Assembly (NCBI GenBank): GCA_044223895.1
Contig: JBGALL010000002.1
Coordinates: 8,408 to 72,407, forward strand
Direction: 5' to 3'
DNA length: 64,000 bases
DNA from: CAKZSU01 sp044223895
GTDB lineage: Bacteria > Patescibacteriota > Microgenomatia > UBA10105 > UBA927
Under the pieces are notes generated by a model. The model was given only the letters and a program-made list of their open reading frames with translations, ran no database searches and had not been told where the DNA came from. Below are positions 27,296 to 36,314 of the stretch, in pieces. Numbering within the stretch: the stretch's first letter is position 1; every line of letters begins with the position of its first letter. A program made the translations under genes and the position numbers.

Positions 27296-27585
27296 GAAAA
27301 AAGGATTTAATACTATCTCTACTCTAACACTTTTAGACTCGAGCTCCTATAGATGTGTAAACAGTATGTATGAAGAAAGAATATCTAATCATATTATTTC
27401 CCGCGAAGCCGATTATCACAATGATACGTAAAATAGTACTAAATAAATTTTACTTTGGTGAGAGTCTCGATGTAAAACCTGATTCTTGCTCTTGCCCAGC
27501 TTGCGATGAAAAAAGGAATAACACGTATTGATACCTTATTGGTTTGAATTTCGTTTGGTGAAAGAGACCAATATAAATAATGTTT

Positions 27586-28413
27586 TCAAAATCTCTGAAG
27601 TCTTTGTAAATAAGGAAGTGTATCAATAAATGACAGTGTTCCTTGTAAGATTAAAGGATTCACTCCTTGCTCTGTTGCTAAAAGAATATAATCTCTTTGA
27701 GAATGTTCTATAAAAGGATTTTTGTTGACATTATTTCTATATCTGGAGATGGAATCAAACTTTTGTTGAATTGCCATGGTCCATAAAAATAAAACATACT
27801 GCTTCTTAGATGGAAGATCTTTATTCTCCAGTCCATTTATAAAATCCTTGTACAAATCATATGCATCATGTAAATCATGAATAGGTATAAAACTTGATGG
27901 ATCATTCTCTCCCCCATGTAAGCGTGTTCCTACTGATACGACCATCCGTACCCATACAGCATTAATTAATTCTCTATATTTACAGTTTTCAATACACATA
28001 TCATCAGCTGGTAATCCTCTTGCATTTTTTTCAATTACTATCGCCTGAGAATAAAAACCTAGTATACTTTTTATTAATGATTTGTCGTTCGCGTAATGCT
28101 TTTTTAACAATTCTGGATAGAGAGTATTAAAATTTCTAAGAGCGTTTGAGTTAACTAAGTCTGCGGAATCAACGTAATGATCTATTTGATGGCCTAATGT
28201 AATGATGTGCTGTAAATCGCCGCGTTGTGCAGAAAATTCTGGATAAATTAACAAAGTTCCAGCAAGACCAAGTTTGTCCGTCAAATTTGTTCCTCTCACC
28301 GATTCCGGCAGAGAAGCAGTTGCATGGTATATACCAGAAAGCGTTGGATACTCGCTTCTACGGTTACTCAAAAACAGTGAACCATGTTTTTTTAGTGATT
28401 CTTTCGTTGCCAT
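27586..28413 (-). CDS. Hypothetical soluble helical protein
   Basis: 275 residues, predominantly helical, without signal peptide, membrane segments or a motif I recognise; HQIDHYVDSADLV and EKNARGLPADDMCIENC are its most distinctive stretches. A TATAAT on the minus strand (28426-28421) ends 7 nt before the ATG, so it is a leaderless single gene. I assign no function. Confidence 0.55.
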   Translation of the reverse strand: MATKESLKKHGSLFLSNRRSEYPTLSGIYHATASLPESVRGTNLTDKLGLAGTLLIYPEFSAQRGDLQHIITLGHQIDHYVDSADLVNSNALRNFNTLYPELLKKHYANDKSLIKSILGFYSQAIVIEKNARGLPADDMCIENCKYRELINAVWVRMVVSVGTRLHGGENDPSSFIPIHDLHDAYDLYKDFINGLENKDLPSKKQYVLFLWTMAIQQKFDSISRYRNNVNKNPFIEHSQRDYILLATEQGVNPLILQGTLSFIDTLPYLQRLQRF

Positions 28414-28420
28414 GGGATAA

Positions 28421-28426
28421 ATTATA
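28421..28426 (-). promoter_or_regulatory. -10 element TATAAT, probable leaderless promoter
   Basis: Minus-strand TATAAT, 7 nt upstream of the start codon at 28413; weak -35 (CTGTCA) 17 bp further. Confidence 0.5.
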
Positions 28427-28583
28427 CTACAATTAGATTGTTGTGACAGTCTATTAATCGATTATTTTACACTTTATTATTCTTGATGAGGTTCGAGTCT
28501 TTATTAGATCAATAACAGTATGATTGTTACCAGTTTCTAAAATGTTGTGTTGGCTGATGCATTGTCCTCTGAACTTTTCTCGA

Positions 28584-28618
28584 TTTTTATAACTATTTGA
28601 GGTAAATATGCGAACATA
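28584..28618 (+). repeat. 35-bp dispersed repeat, copy 1
   Basis: Matches 34499-34533 at about 31 of 35 positions (TTTTTATAACTATTTGAG then AAATATGCGAA). Lies roughly 70-100 nt beyond the stop codon of the PQQ-propeller gene. Confidence 0.6.
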
Positions 28619-28689
28619 CAAATGTACAACAAACAGACAACGTGAGATGTAAATTATTTGGTTAATAATTATCCATATCTGTTCGCTGA

Positions 28690-30531
28690 TTAGGGGCCAT
28701 AATTATTTAACCATACAATATAATCCTTTCCGTCAACTTTCATATCTTCATTAAAATCTCCATCCGCGTAACCACTTGGATTAGTAATTCCATAATGAAT
28801 TACCCAGATAATATAGTCTTTTCCGTCAACCATACCATCATTATTTGCATCCCCATCCTTTTGAGTAGGTATATTCGTTGGCAAAGAGGTGCTTGTTGGA
28901 GAAATCGAATATTGTCCGCTATGAGTTAAAACAAATATATCCCCTCTAGGGCCAGTCGTAATTATTTTTCCATTACTTACAAACGTATAACGATTTATTG
29001 ATCCCTCTTCCGCTCCCAAAGACTCAGTTGCTCCCTGTTGAATCTCAGGATTTAGTATCATTTCTTTATTAAGATTTCCCTGATATATCCAAAATCCATC
29101 TCCATAATAGCGATCATAAACAGTTAATCCTGTATTATAGTGTGTCTGTTTGTTGGGATTTTGAGGTTGTCCATTTAAGACAGCCCAATGTCTAACAATT
29201 TCTGGATTTCGAATTGTTGCTATGGGATTATTCATTGTATCCCCTTTTGAGTTACTCCTATCGGTTATTCTATGAGACTCTACGTTATTTGACTGGTGAT
29301 GAAATATGGTATTTCCAGCCATACTAATTGGATGTATTTCGTCTGCAATCATATTAGGATCGATTTGACCTTTAAATTGTATAAACCTAAAATCTCCAGC
29401 CTTGTAACCACTTATTGATGTGTCATCCAATACCATTTCTCCCATGAATGCATCCCACCGTGAATCATATTGTGACTGACTATTTCTCCATGGCATATAT
29501 GCAAATTGTTTACCACTTATCGTTTTTATTACAGGCGCTGCGGATATTGCATGGAATAATTGACCTGTATTCCCATTGCAGATGGGGCGATTGTCTGATC
29601 CATCTGGTTGAACATTAGGAAGGAATTTTTTATTTCCATTGTAAATGTCTAATGCAAAAAGGGTCTGCTTATCCGGATTTGATGTAAGGTAGTTTCGAAT
29701 TTCAGTATTCGTATTTCCTCCATCATCAAAAGGATGGGGATTTCGCATTCGGATGAATAATACTCCTGGAATATCAGCTACAACTGGCCAACGATAGTCA
29801 TAGTTATAGAGTCCACAGTATTCCGTTGCGCTTCGAACAGTTGGTTTTGATTTCCAAACTAGCTGACCTGTAGATGAAATAGCATGGACATTGAGATCAT
29901 CCGTACCGAAAAATATCCTATTTGTAGATGGTGAGAAAGATGCTGGAGTTGTTATTTCCGAACCTGCAGAATAGGTCCAGTCTTTTGTCATTGTAGAAGT
30001 ATTTATTTTATGTACATTGCCCTGGATCGTTACAGCGAATACATATCCTGGTATAAGTAAAAGTGGTTTTACAATTGTATTACTTGTTGAAAAGATCCCT
30101 ACTATTGCACCAGTCTGTCCATTTAACTTTACTACTTTTCCATCTAGTGTACTCGTAAATACCGATCCTGTTGATTGGTCAAATGCAGGCGTACCTTCAA
30201 CATCTCCTCCCATATAATGCCAAACCTGTTGACCTGATTGGAGATTTAGTGCGTATAGTCCGTTTATCCCTGCTGGTGCATAGAGATAGTTGCCTCCAGT
30301 AATGACATGAGCGTCTCTCAGCGGTGCATCATAAAAATTTGCGGTTGTATTTCCATTTGAGTCAGGTCCATTCCAGCTCCAGGCATAACTCCACGGAAGT
30401 GCTGGATCTTCTGTAGTAAATCCCGTCCGTTGGCTATCATGGGCTTCCTGTGTCCAATCATCTGCAAAGACATAGCCGGGTGAAATAAATAGATATAGTG
30501 CTAGCAGAATGAGATAAATTTTATCCATCAT
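28690..30531 (-). CDS. Secreted PQQ-like beta-propeller protein with C-terminal dockerin
   Basis: 613 residues. Signal peptide 1-23 (SPGYVFA). Mature sequence holds PQQ/BamB-type blades (ALNLQSGQQVWHYMGGDVEG, VVKLNGQTGAIVGIFS, HAISSTGQLVWKSKP). The last ~55 residues form a dockerin-like pair (DGDANNDGMVDGKDYIIWV, DGDFNEDMKVDGKDYIVWL). Probable surface or secreted binding protein, with the dockerin as a docking or calcium-binding tail. Divergent from the beta-helix protein, only 49 nt away, so the two probably share a regulatory region. Confidence 0.8.
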   Translation of the reverse strand: MMDKIYLILLALYLFISPGYVFADDWTQEAHDSQRTGFTTEDPALPWSYAWSWNGPDSNGNTTANFYDAPLRDAHVITGGNYLYAPAGINGLYALNLQSGQQVWHYMGGDVEGTPAFDQSTGSVFTSTLDGKVVKLNGQTGAIVGIFSTSNTIVKPLLLIPGYVFAVTIQGNVHKINTSTMTKDWTYSAGSEITTPASFSPSTNRIFFGTDDLNVHAISSTGQLVWKSKPTVRSATEYCGLYNYDYRWPVVADIPGVLFIRMRNPHPFDDGGNTNTEIRNYLTSNPDKQTLFALDIYNGNKKFLPNVQPDGSDNRPICNGNTGQLFHAISAAPVIKTISGKQFAYMPWRNSQSQYDSRWDAFMGEMVLDDTSISGYKAGDFRFIQFKGQIDPNMIADEIHPISMAGNTIFHHQSNNVESHRITDRSNSKGDTMNNPIATIRNPEIVRHWAVLNGQPQNPNKQTHYNTGLTVYDRYYGDGFWIYQGNLNKEMILNPEIQQGATESLGAEEGSINRYTFVSNGKIITTGPRGDIFVLTHSGQYSISPTSTSLPTNIPTQKDGDANNDGMVDGKDYIIWVIHYGITNPSGYADGDFNEDMKVDGKDYIVWLNNYGP

Positions 30532-30566
30532 TTTATTCTTACTTTAAGATATACAGTTTCCTCGCA

Positions 30567-30572
30567 TATAAT
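30567..30572 (+). promoter_or_regulatory. -10 element TATAAT, probable leaderless promoter
   Basis: TATAAT ending 8 nt before ATG 30581, with TTAAGA 17 bp upstream as a -35. No Shine-Dalgarno is possible in the remaining leader. Confidence 0.55.
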
Positions 30573-30580
30573 CAATATGC

Positions 30581-32050
30581 ATGAGTAACTATAGAAAAAT
30601 TCCACTAAGGTTAACACTTATTTTTATCCTTTTATTAATGTGTTTTAGTGGTAGAGTCAGTGCAGTATCATATTATGTTGATGATGTAGGTGGATCTGAT
30701 GTTAATATAGGCACGTCCATTAATTTTCCTATCAAATCAATAAGTAAGGTAAATTCTTTAGCTATTTCTCCGGGAGATGTGGTGTCTTTTAAACGAGGTG
30801 GTTCTTGGAGTGGTACTATTGATACAGCCAGATCCGGTACCGATGGTAACCCTATTGTGTATACCGCATATGGAAATGGTTCTGCTCCTGTTTTAACTAA
30901 CCCATGTTCCGGTTGTTATAGTAATGTGTTTGTAATACGAGGTAGTTGGATTGTGATTAAGGATCTGTACCTTAAGGATACCCATCACGCTGCAATTATC
31001 TTGCGGGCTGGTTCCTCAAATGTGACAATCTCAGATAATGAGATTTCAAATACTGGAATAGGCATTTTCCTCCAAACTTCAAATCATACCGTTTCCAGGA
31101 ACACTATTCATGACTTGCAAATGGTTGTTAACAACACCAGTAACCCGGATGATGATTACGGTGCAAATGGAATTTGGTTAGAACATTCGGATAATAATGA
31201 AATTTCTTATAATACTTGCAAAAATTGTAGGGCGCCAAGTTTTGATTATGGATTTGATGGAGGCTTTGTTGAATTTTGGACTGGGAATAATAATAACAAC
31301 ATTCATCACAATTGGGTTGAAAATACAAATGGGTTTATTGAGATTGGAGGAAATGATCCAGGGGGTACAGTATCAAACAATACTATTTCCTATAACGTTC
31401 TCTATAATAATTTGGGCTTTGGATGTCTTCACACAGATGGTAATTTTAGAGCTTCAGTTGATAACTTAATAATTGAGCATAATACAATTGTGAATCTAAA
31501 TGTTGATGGCTATCGAATGCTAGATTGTATGGCACCTACCCCAAGTATGATTACGTTTAGAAACAATATTGTCGTTTCTCCTATTCAAATAGCGAATAGT
31601 GGGAACTTTACCCGATCAAATAATCTCTATTACATGCTTAATGGTGCTTCAATAGGTTATTCCCTGAATTCTGGAGAAAAGATTGGAAATCCACTTTTTG
31701 TGAATATTGATAACAAAGATTTTCGATTACAATCATCCAGTCCAGCAAGAGATTCTGGAATAAATTTAGGATACACCACTGATTTTGTTTCAAATCGTGT
31801 TCCATCCGGCGTTTCTCCAGATATCGGTGCGTATGAATTCGGATATTCAACAGTCATCTCACCAACTAATACCTCAAATAAACCAGGAGATGCTAATTCA
31901 GATAATAAAGTAAATGGTCAAGACTATATTTTCTGGCTAAATCATTATGGAATAACTAACGCTATTGGATTTACAGATGGAGATTTTAATGGAGACAATA
32001 ATGTAAATGGAAAAGATTATATTGTTTGGTTGAATAATTATGAAAACTAG
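30581..32050 (+). CDS. Secreted right-handed beta-helix protein with C-terminal dockerin
   Basis: 489 residues: signal peptide ~1-29, then YYVDDVGGSDVNIGTS, the typical opening of pectate-lyase-like/NosD parallel beta-helix proteins, with Asn-rich coils (NNTISYNVLYNN, HNTIVNLNVDG) to ~residue 400 and SPARDSGINLG..PDIGAYEFG closing the helix. Residues ~436-489 are a dockerin pair (GDANSDNKVNGQDYIFWL, GDFNGDNNVNGKDYIVWL). Probably polysaccharide-binding or -cleaving; no catalytic residues could be assigned. Confidence 0.8.
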   Translation: MSNYRKIPLRLTLIFILLLMCFSGRVSAVSYYVDDVGGSDVNIGTSINFPIKSISKVNSLAISPGDVVSFKRGGSWSGTIDTARSGTDGNPIVYTAYGNGSAPVLTNPCSGCYSNVFVIRGSWIVIKDLYLKDTHHAAIILRAGSSNVTISDNEISNTGIGIFLQTSNHTVSRNTIHDLQMVVNNTSNPDDDYGANGIWLEHSDNNEISYNTCKNCRAPSFDYGFDGGFVEFWTGNNNNNIHHNWVENTNGFIEIGGNDPGGTVSNNTISYNVLYNNLGFGCLHTDGNFRASVDNLIIEHNTIVNLNVDGYRMLDCMAPTPSMITFRNNIVVSPIQIANSGNFTRSNNLYYMLNGASIGYSLNSGEKIGNPLFVNIDNKDFRLQSSSPARDSGINLGYTTDFVSNRVPSGVSPDIGAYEFGYSTVISPTNTSNKPGDANSDNKVNGQDYIFWLNHYGITNAIGFTDGDFNGDNNVNGKDYIVWLNNYEN

Positions 32051-32092
32051 AATTAGTTGCAAACTACCGACTTTACTATCTAAGCTTTATTC

Positions 32093-34444
32093 ATGAATTT
32101 TATGAAGAAATATAATCTTTTTTTAGTTCTGATGATTTCCTTCTTTATTACTAGGCACCCCATTAAAATATTTGCGTTTTATACCAATATGCCTGCTTCG
32201 TTTGTGATAGGGCAAACTTCACTCAATCAAGGGAATGCAAATCAGGGAGGGAGTGCGTCGGGTAACACTGTTGCCAACCCATACAATGTGTTTTGTGCAG
32301 ATTCAAAAATATTTATTGCAGACTATAGCAATAGTCGTGTTCTCATTTACAATCATATCCCAGAATCCAACAACGTTTCTGCCGATGTGGTCGTAGGTCA
32401 ACAGAACATGACTACAAACTCTGTGAACCAAGGAGGTTCCGCAGCAGCTAATACTTTGCAAGGAGTAGACATGGCAATATCTGATGGAAACAAGATGTAT
32501 ATTGCTGATCCGCAAAATCACAGAGTATTAATTTATAATTCCATTCCTGAGACAAATAACGCATCAGCAGATGTTGTTGTGGGGCAAACTACCTTTTCTG
32601 GTGCTTCTATTGATCAGGGCGGGTCCGCAAGTGCCAATACACTCCATTTTCCACAGGGGGTTTGGGTTGATAATAATAAATTATTCATTGCAGACGCTTT
32701 TAATCATCGTGTCTTAATCTATAACTCAATTCCAACAAGTAACAATGCGTCTGCTGATGTTGTTATCGGTCAAGCAGATATGACTAGTGAAAGTGCTAAT
32801 CAAGGAGGTTCTGCTGATGCAAATACATTGAATTTTCCTACTAATGTTATTGTTTACAATGGTAAGCTTATTATATCTGATACTTCCAATAACAGAGTAC
32901 TGATATACAACTCAATTCCAACAACAAATAATGCCCCAGCAGATATTGTCGTAGGGCAACAATCGTTTACACAAACAAGTGCTAATCAAGGCGGTAGTGT
33001 GGCATTAAATACGTTAGTAGGTCCAAGGCATGCATGGATTGGAGATGGACGGTTATTTATTCCTGAAGAATCAGGAAGTGGCAGTAATCGGGTATTAGTT
33101 TATAACTCTATACCGAATCAGAATAATGCTCCAGCCGATATCATTATTGGACAAAGCAATGGAACATCGAGTGCTGCCAATCAAGGTAATAGTAGTCCAT
33201 TAGCGAATACTCTTCGGCGTCCGGCCGGTGGAACATTTTGTAATAACACCTTATTTATTGCGGATAGAATTAATTCTAGAATTTTATTGTATAAAAATGT
33301 TTTTAATGGTGTAACTATATACTCAGGATTTGAGTCCGGTATGGATTCAACTATGAGGATGAGGGGTTATAGCATAGCTCCTGATCCTCTAGGACTCCAA
33401 AGAGTCGAATATTCTATTAATGGGAGTTCCTGGAACGGCTCAAATCCAGCTGATGGAGTTTTTGATCAACAAGGAGAGAACTTTTATATTGATTTTAATC
33501 CGAATGTTAATCGACCTAGCGGCGCAGAGGGTTTCACCATTCGTGTCAGACAAACACACGGAAACGACATAGATCTGGGGATTAGTGCTCTCTATTTTGA
33601 ACCATTTAGATTGCTGGCACCTCAAAACCAATCGTCTTCTAAATCATTACCTACTTTTTCATTTATGATCAATTCATTTCGATATGAAGACATAAAACAG
33701 GGTGTGTCTTCGTTCCGTATTATGCTGAAAAAGTCAGAGAATAATTTCGAACAGTATATCGAAAACATACCTGTTGACTATGAGCAGGTTAGGTATTCTG
33801 GAGATAATTTACAAAAAAGTGAAATACGCTCAAAAGATGGTATATATGAAGATAAATATAAAACAGTAACGTATTCAGGAAACAACTCTGTTTATACCAT
33901 TATTCCAAAAGCTATAAATTCTTTAGGACAATATTCTGATAAATACAGGGAGGACGGAGGTAAGATTTTGTCTGACGGGACATATGAATGGAAAGTGCAA
34001 GCGCTCCTGAATTCTGGAGCGATTCAGGAAACTGAGACAAGAAAATTCTATGTTGGTACGAAACGGCCTGTATTTATAAACGGTCAATACTTTCCTTTAA
34101 CTATATTATCTATTACTGGACTAGGAAATAAGATACTAAGCACTGATTATCCTGAAGGGATTCAATCATCCTATACTACTTGGACGACAACGCCAATATT
34201 CTATGGTTTAGCCTGGGTCGGTAGTACGGTGTCTTTGCGATTTACAGAACAACAATGTGTTTCCAATTGTGAATCATTCTTTACTACAATTGTAAATAAT
34301 CAATCACGTTTTGGAATTCGTATACCGCCAAAGTTTTTAAAACCTTCGAAAAAATACAAGGTAGAGCTTTCAGTTGTGTATAATGACCTAAATAATTCTC
34401 TGCCAGATTTTTTATTACATATACTTCCGAATAAGATTCAGTGA
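32093..34444 (+). CDS. Secreted NHL-type six-repeat protein
   Basis: 783 residues. Hydrophobic N-terminus, then six tandem ~58-residue repeats (about residues 38-405), each reading V-V-G-Q..NQGGSA.ANTL..P..V....KLFIAD..N.RVLIYNSIP..NN..AD, a six-bladed NHL propeller. The C-terminal ~380 residues contain beta-sandwich-like modules (FTIRVRQTHGNDIDLG; VSLRFTEQQC). NHL propellers bind proteins or glycans; a surface role is inferred. No dockerin follows, unlike its neighbours. The first (32093) and fourth (32102) codons are both ATG. Confidence 0.75.
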   Translation: MNFMKKYNLFLVLMISFFITRHPIKIFAFYTNMPASFVIGQTSLNQGNANQGGSASGNTVANPYNVFCADSKIFIADYSNSRVLIYNHIPESNNVSADVVVGQQNMTTNSVNQGGSAAANTLQGVDMAISDGNKMYIADPQNHRVLIYNSIPETNNASADVVVGQTTFSGASIDQGGSASANTLHFPQGVWVDNNKLFIADAFNHRVLIYNSIPTSNNASADVVIGQADMTSESANQGGSADANTLNFPTNVIVYNGKLIISDTSNNRVLIYNSIPTTNNAPADIVVGQQSFTQTSANQGGSVALNTLVGPRHAWIGDGRLFIPEESGSGSNRVLVYNSIPNQNNAPADIIIGQSNGTSSAANQGNSSPLANTLRRPAGGTFCNNTLFIADRINSRILLYKNVFNGVTIYSGFESGMDSTMRMRGYSIAPDPLGLQRVEYSINGSSWNGSNPADGVFDQQGENFYIDFNPNVNRPSGAEGFTIRVRQTHGNDIDLGISALYFEPFRLLAPQNQSSSKSLPTFSFMINSFRYEDIKQGVSSFRIMLKKSENNFEQYIENIPVDYEQVRYSGDNLQKSEIRSKDGIYEDKYKTVTYSGNNSVYTIIPKAINSLGQYSDKYREDGGKILSDGTYEWKVQALLNSGAIQETETRKFYVGTKRPVFINGQYFPLTILSITGLGNKILSTDYPEGIQSSYTTWTTTPIFYGLAWVGSTVSLRFTEQQCVSNCESFFTTIVNNQSRFGIRIPPKFLKPSKKYKVELSVVYNDLNNSLPDFLLHILPNKIQ

Positions 34445-34498
34445 ATCTTGCATTAAGAATCTACGTTTCAACCAATTTTGTTTTAAATCATCTCTCAC

Positions 34499-34533
34499 TT
34501 TTTATGACTATTTGAGTGAAATATGCGAAGATA
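34499..34533 (+). repeat. 35-bp dispersed repeat, copy 2
   Basis: Second copy of the sequence at 28584-28618, here about 55 nt after the NHL gene stop. Same orientation, about four mismatches. The two copies bracket the surface-protein cluster. Confidence 0.6.
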
Positions 34534-34561
34534 AATAAAATAGCATGAGTATTTTTATCAA

Positions 34562-35020
34562 CTAATTTATTTCATTTATATCAACGCTAATATATTTGCG
34601 GCCCCCATTTTCTGTCTCGATATTTACATTAGACGGGTGACAAATTTTATTAATACATTGATTTTTTAGGGGTGAAGAATCAAGATTAACAAAATGTCCA
34701 TCAATTTTAATAGATTTATCCATAAATGGCTCTAAATCAAGCTTACTTGTTTTAATTGGATAATATCCCTCTCTGTTTAAGTATTTATAATGTAGTACGA
34801 AAGTATTATCGATCTTTATGATTGTAAAAATTGCATCTGGATTATCGAGAAATGGACCCCATGGAGGGTTATTATCACAACCACTATGAGCTGGATAAAA
34901 TTTACATATTGCTGCACTAACTAGTATTAATGGGGAAAAAAAGTTTAAGTAAATCTTGGTAGAAAAGAAAATATATATACCAACCAGTAGAAAAGAAAGT
35001 AGAAATATTTTATATTTCAT
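34562..35020 (-). CDS. Hypothetical exported or membrane-anchored protein
   Basis: 152 residues with two hydrophobic N-terminal stretches (~4-20 and 25-42) and a soluble C-terminal part containing KIDGHFVNLDSSPLKNQCINKICHPS. No family recognised. A TAAAAT -10 (35033-35028) ends 7 nt before the ATG. Confidence 0.5.
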   Translation of the reverse strand: MKYKIFLLSFLLVGIYIFFSTKIYLNFFSPLILVSAAICKFYPAHSGCDNNPPWGPFLDNPDAIFTIIKIDNTFVLHYKYLNREGYYPIKTSKLDLEPFMDKSIKIDGHFVNLDSSPLKNQCINKICHPSNVNIETENGGRKYISVDINEIN

Positions 35021-35136
35021 ATCTTTGATTTTAACATAGTATGTAATTATTCAGTCTTATAAGTATCTCTACGTTTTTAACTATCCAGAAAATATCAAAA
35101 AATTTGTAATGTCATCAGAATGGTGGGAATTAAAGT

Positions 35137-35466
35137 TTATCTGATAAATCTAGATATACTGAGGTAAATAGACTGTAACCATAAAAATGGCCAGAGTAAT
35201 ACATCGAGTATAAATTCATCCACTGGGGTGTTATTCATAGTATTTATATAATCAGGTGAATAGCCATTTGGATTAAATTTATAACTGTAAAATAACCATA
35301 ATCCAATAATGATTTCTATAGCAGATGCAGCTAAAAATGAAATTATGATATTTTTAAGTTTGTTTTTTATATTAAACTTTTTTGAGGTAATTTTATGAAT
35401 GATGTACGTAAAAAAAACAATAAAAATAATTGTGGGGATATATAAAAATACCTCTAAAAAATTCAT
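35137..35466 (-). CDS. Small three-pass membrane protein, unknown function
   Basis: 109 residues with hydrophobic segments at about 4-25, 38-62 and 85-104. No family recognised. Its TATAAT -10 (35078 region on the same pattern: 35478-35473) ends 6 nt before the ATG and overlaps the tRNA-like remnant upstream. Confidence 0.5.
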   Translation of the reverse strand: MNFLEVFLYIPTIIFIVFFTYIIHKITSKKFNIKNKLKNIIISFLAASAIEIIIGLWLFYSYKFNPNGYSPDYINTMNNTPVDEFILDVLLWPFLWLQSIYLSISRFIR

Positions 35467-35477
35467 GGATACATTAT

Positions 35478-35516
35478 ACCTAGACGGCTAAGTTGGTTCG
35501 AATCTCATCTAGGGTC
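35478..35516 (+). pseudogene. tRNA-like remnant (anticodon arm missing)
   Basis: An acceptor-like ACCTAGA, a D-loop-like CTAAGTTGG and a T-loop GGTTCGAATC followed by CTCAT and CTAGGGT are packed into ~39 nt. ACC-TAG can pair with CTA-GGGT with one bulge, but there is no anticodon arm and the T stem cannot close (GTTGG versus CTCAT). It looks like a tRNA collapsed from D-loop to T-arm through a shared GGTT. Not functional. Position suits an integration scar. Confidence 0.35.
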
Positions 35517-35630
35517 TAACAATATTTGAGGCTAGAGATGGAACACTTGTTTGCACTATTGAATTTAATTTTAGATTTATCTAGAGCTCAAAGGTAGATT
35601 ATATATGATTCTTAGAATGTGTGGGGTGGC

Positions 35631-35699
35631 TGACGGGATTACCTTCGACTCATCTTCGACAAGCTCAGATTCGCTCAGGGTAAACTTCTCATCCCGTCA
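35631..35699. repeat. Hairpin repeat with 9-bp terminal inverted repeats
   Basis: TGACGGGAT (35631-35639) and ATCCCGTCA (35691-35699) enclose TTCGACAAGCTCAG and TTCGCTCAGGGTAA, a sequence type common in dispersed REP-like elements of many bacteria. It lies exactly in the junction between host-like DNA and the following accessory genes. Confidence 0.5.
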
Positions 35700-35703
35700 C
35701 AAA

Positions 35704-35737
35704 AAAAAGACAAGCTTATAAATAAACTTGTCTTTTT
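35704..35737. terminator. Intrinsic terminator (bidirectional)
   Basis: Perfect 11-bp stem AAAAAGACAAG (35704-35714) with CTTGTCTTTTT (35727-35737), 12-nt loop, A-run before and T-run after, so it can act on either strand. Confidence 0.75.
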
Positions 35738-35835
35738 CTGGGGTCCCTGATGCAACACAGTTTGAACCACTTTTAGCTCACTTTGAACAGTTGCGCCTCA
35801 TTTATGAGGCCAAAGAGGAGGAAGAAAATGACTAA
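35722..35835 (+). pseudogene. 3' tail of a truncated gene
   Basis: Open frame SFSGVPDATQFEPLLAHFEQ then an acidic helix to TAA 35833-35835. It has no own start and enters directly from the terminator sequence, so it is the last ~33 codons of a gene whose 5' part was lost. Its stop overlaps the ATG of the PLD-like gene by 8 nt, as in a former operon. The family cannot be told from so short a piece. Confidence 0.45.
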
Positions 35836-36268
35836 TTCCTCTCTTTTTGACGAGACCACTTTCTACCCACAGTTTACCAGAGATTTACTTCGCTGTACTA
35901 GCGAAGTCGTAATTGAATCTCCATTCATAACAGCAGAAAGAATGAAAATGCTATTTCCTATTTTTAGAGAACTTATCAAACGAAACGTAAAGGTATTTAT
36001 TTTTACCCGTGACCCAAGGGAACATTCAGATGGGTACGAGTATCAATCAGAAGCAGAAATTCAAAGATTTGAGGAGATAGGAGTACAAGTCTTTCTCTGT
36101 ACTGGAAATCATCATCGTAAACTGGCAATGCTTGACCGGGAAATTCTTTGGGAAGGGTCATTAAACATTCTTTCTCAGGTTAAAAGTCGCGAAATTATGA
36201 GAAGAATTGACGATAGAGTGACAACCCAGGAAATGTTTGATTTTCTGAAGTTTAGCCGGTTTATTTAA
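35828..36268 (+). CDS. PLD-like (HKD) domain protein
   Basis: 146 residues from ATG 35828, chosen because AGAGGAGG lies 6-8 nt upstream (a TTG at 35783 is possible but is in the truncated gene). VVIESPFITAERM, then HHRKLAMLDREILWEGSLN, which has the HxK...GSxN pattern of one phospholipase-D half-site (the usual Asp is present in LDRE). Single-domain PLD proteins act as nucleases or as dimers; related C-terminal domains occur in DEAD helicases and recombination proteins. A role in DNA processing is inferred. Confidence 0.7.
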   Translation: MTNSSLFDETTFYPQFTRDLLRCTSEVVIESPFITAERMKMLFPIFRELIKRNVKVFIFTRDPREHSDGYEYQSEAEIQRFEEIGVQVFLCTGNHHRKLAMLDREILWEGSLNILSQVKSREIMRRIDDRVTTQEMFDFLKFSRFI

Positions 36269-36314
36269 GAATTTTGGCTGATTCGTGGTACACTTGCAGA
36301 AATAAAGGGAATAT

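Noticed and set aside
32303..34444. CRISPR array suggested by regular repeats
   Set aside because: The periodicity is in-frame protein repeats (NHL blades) of ~175 bp, not short direct repeats with unique spacers. No cas genes are present.
35478..35516. Intact tRNA gene
   Set aside because: No anticodon arm and an unpaired T stem; only acceptor, D-loop and T-loop-like pieces remain.
35783..35827. TTG 35783 as start of the PLD-like protein
   Set aside because: A strong AGGAGG precedes ATG 35828, and 35783-35827 is coding in another frame for the truncated upstream gene.
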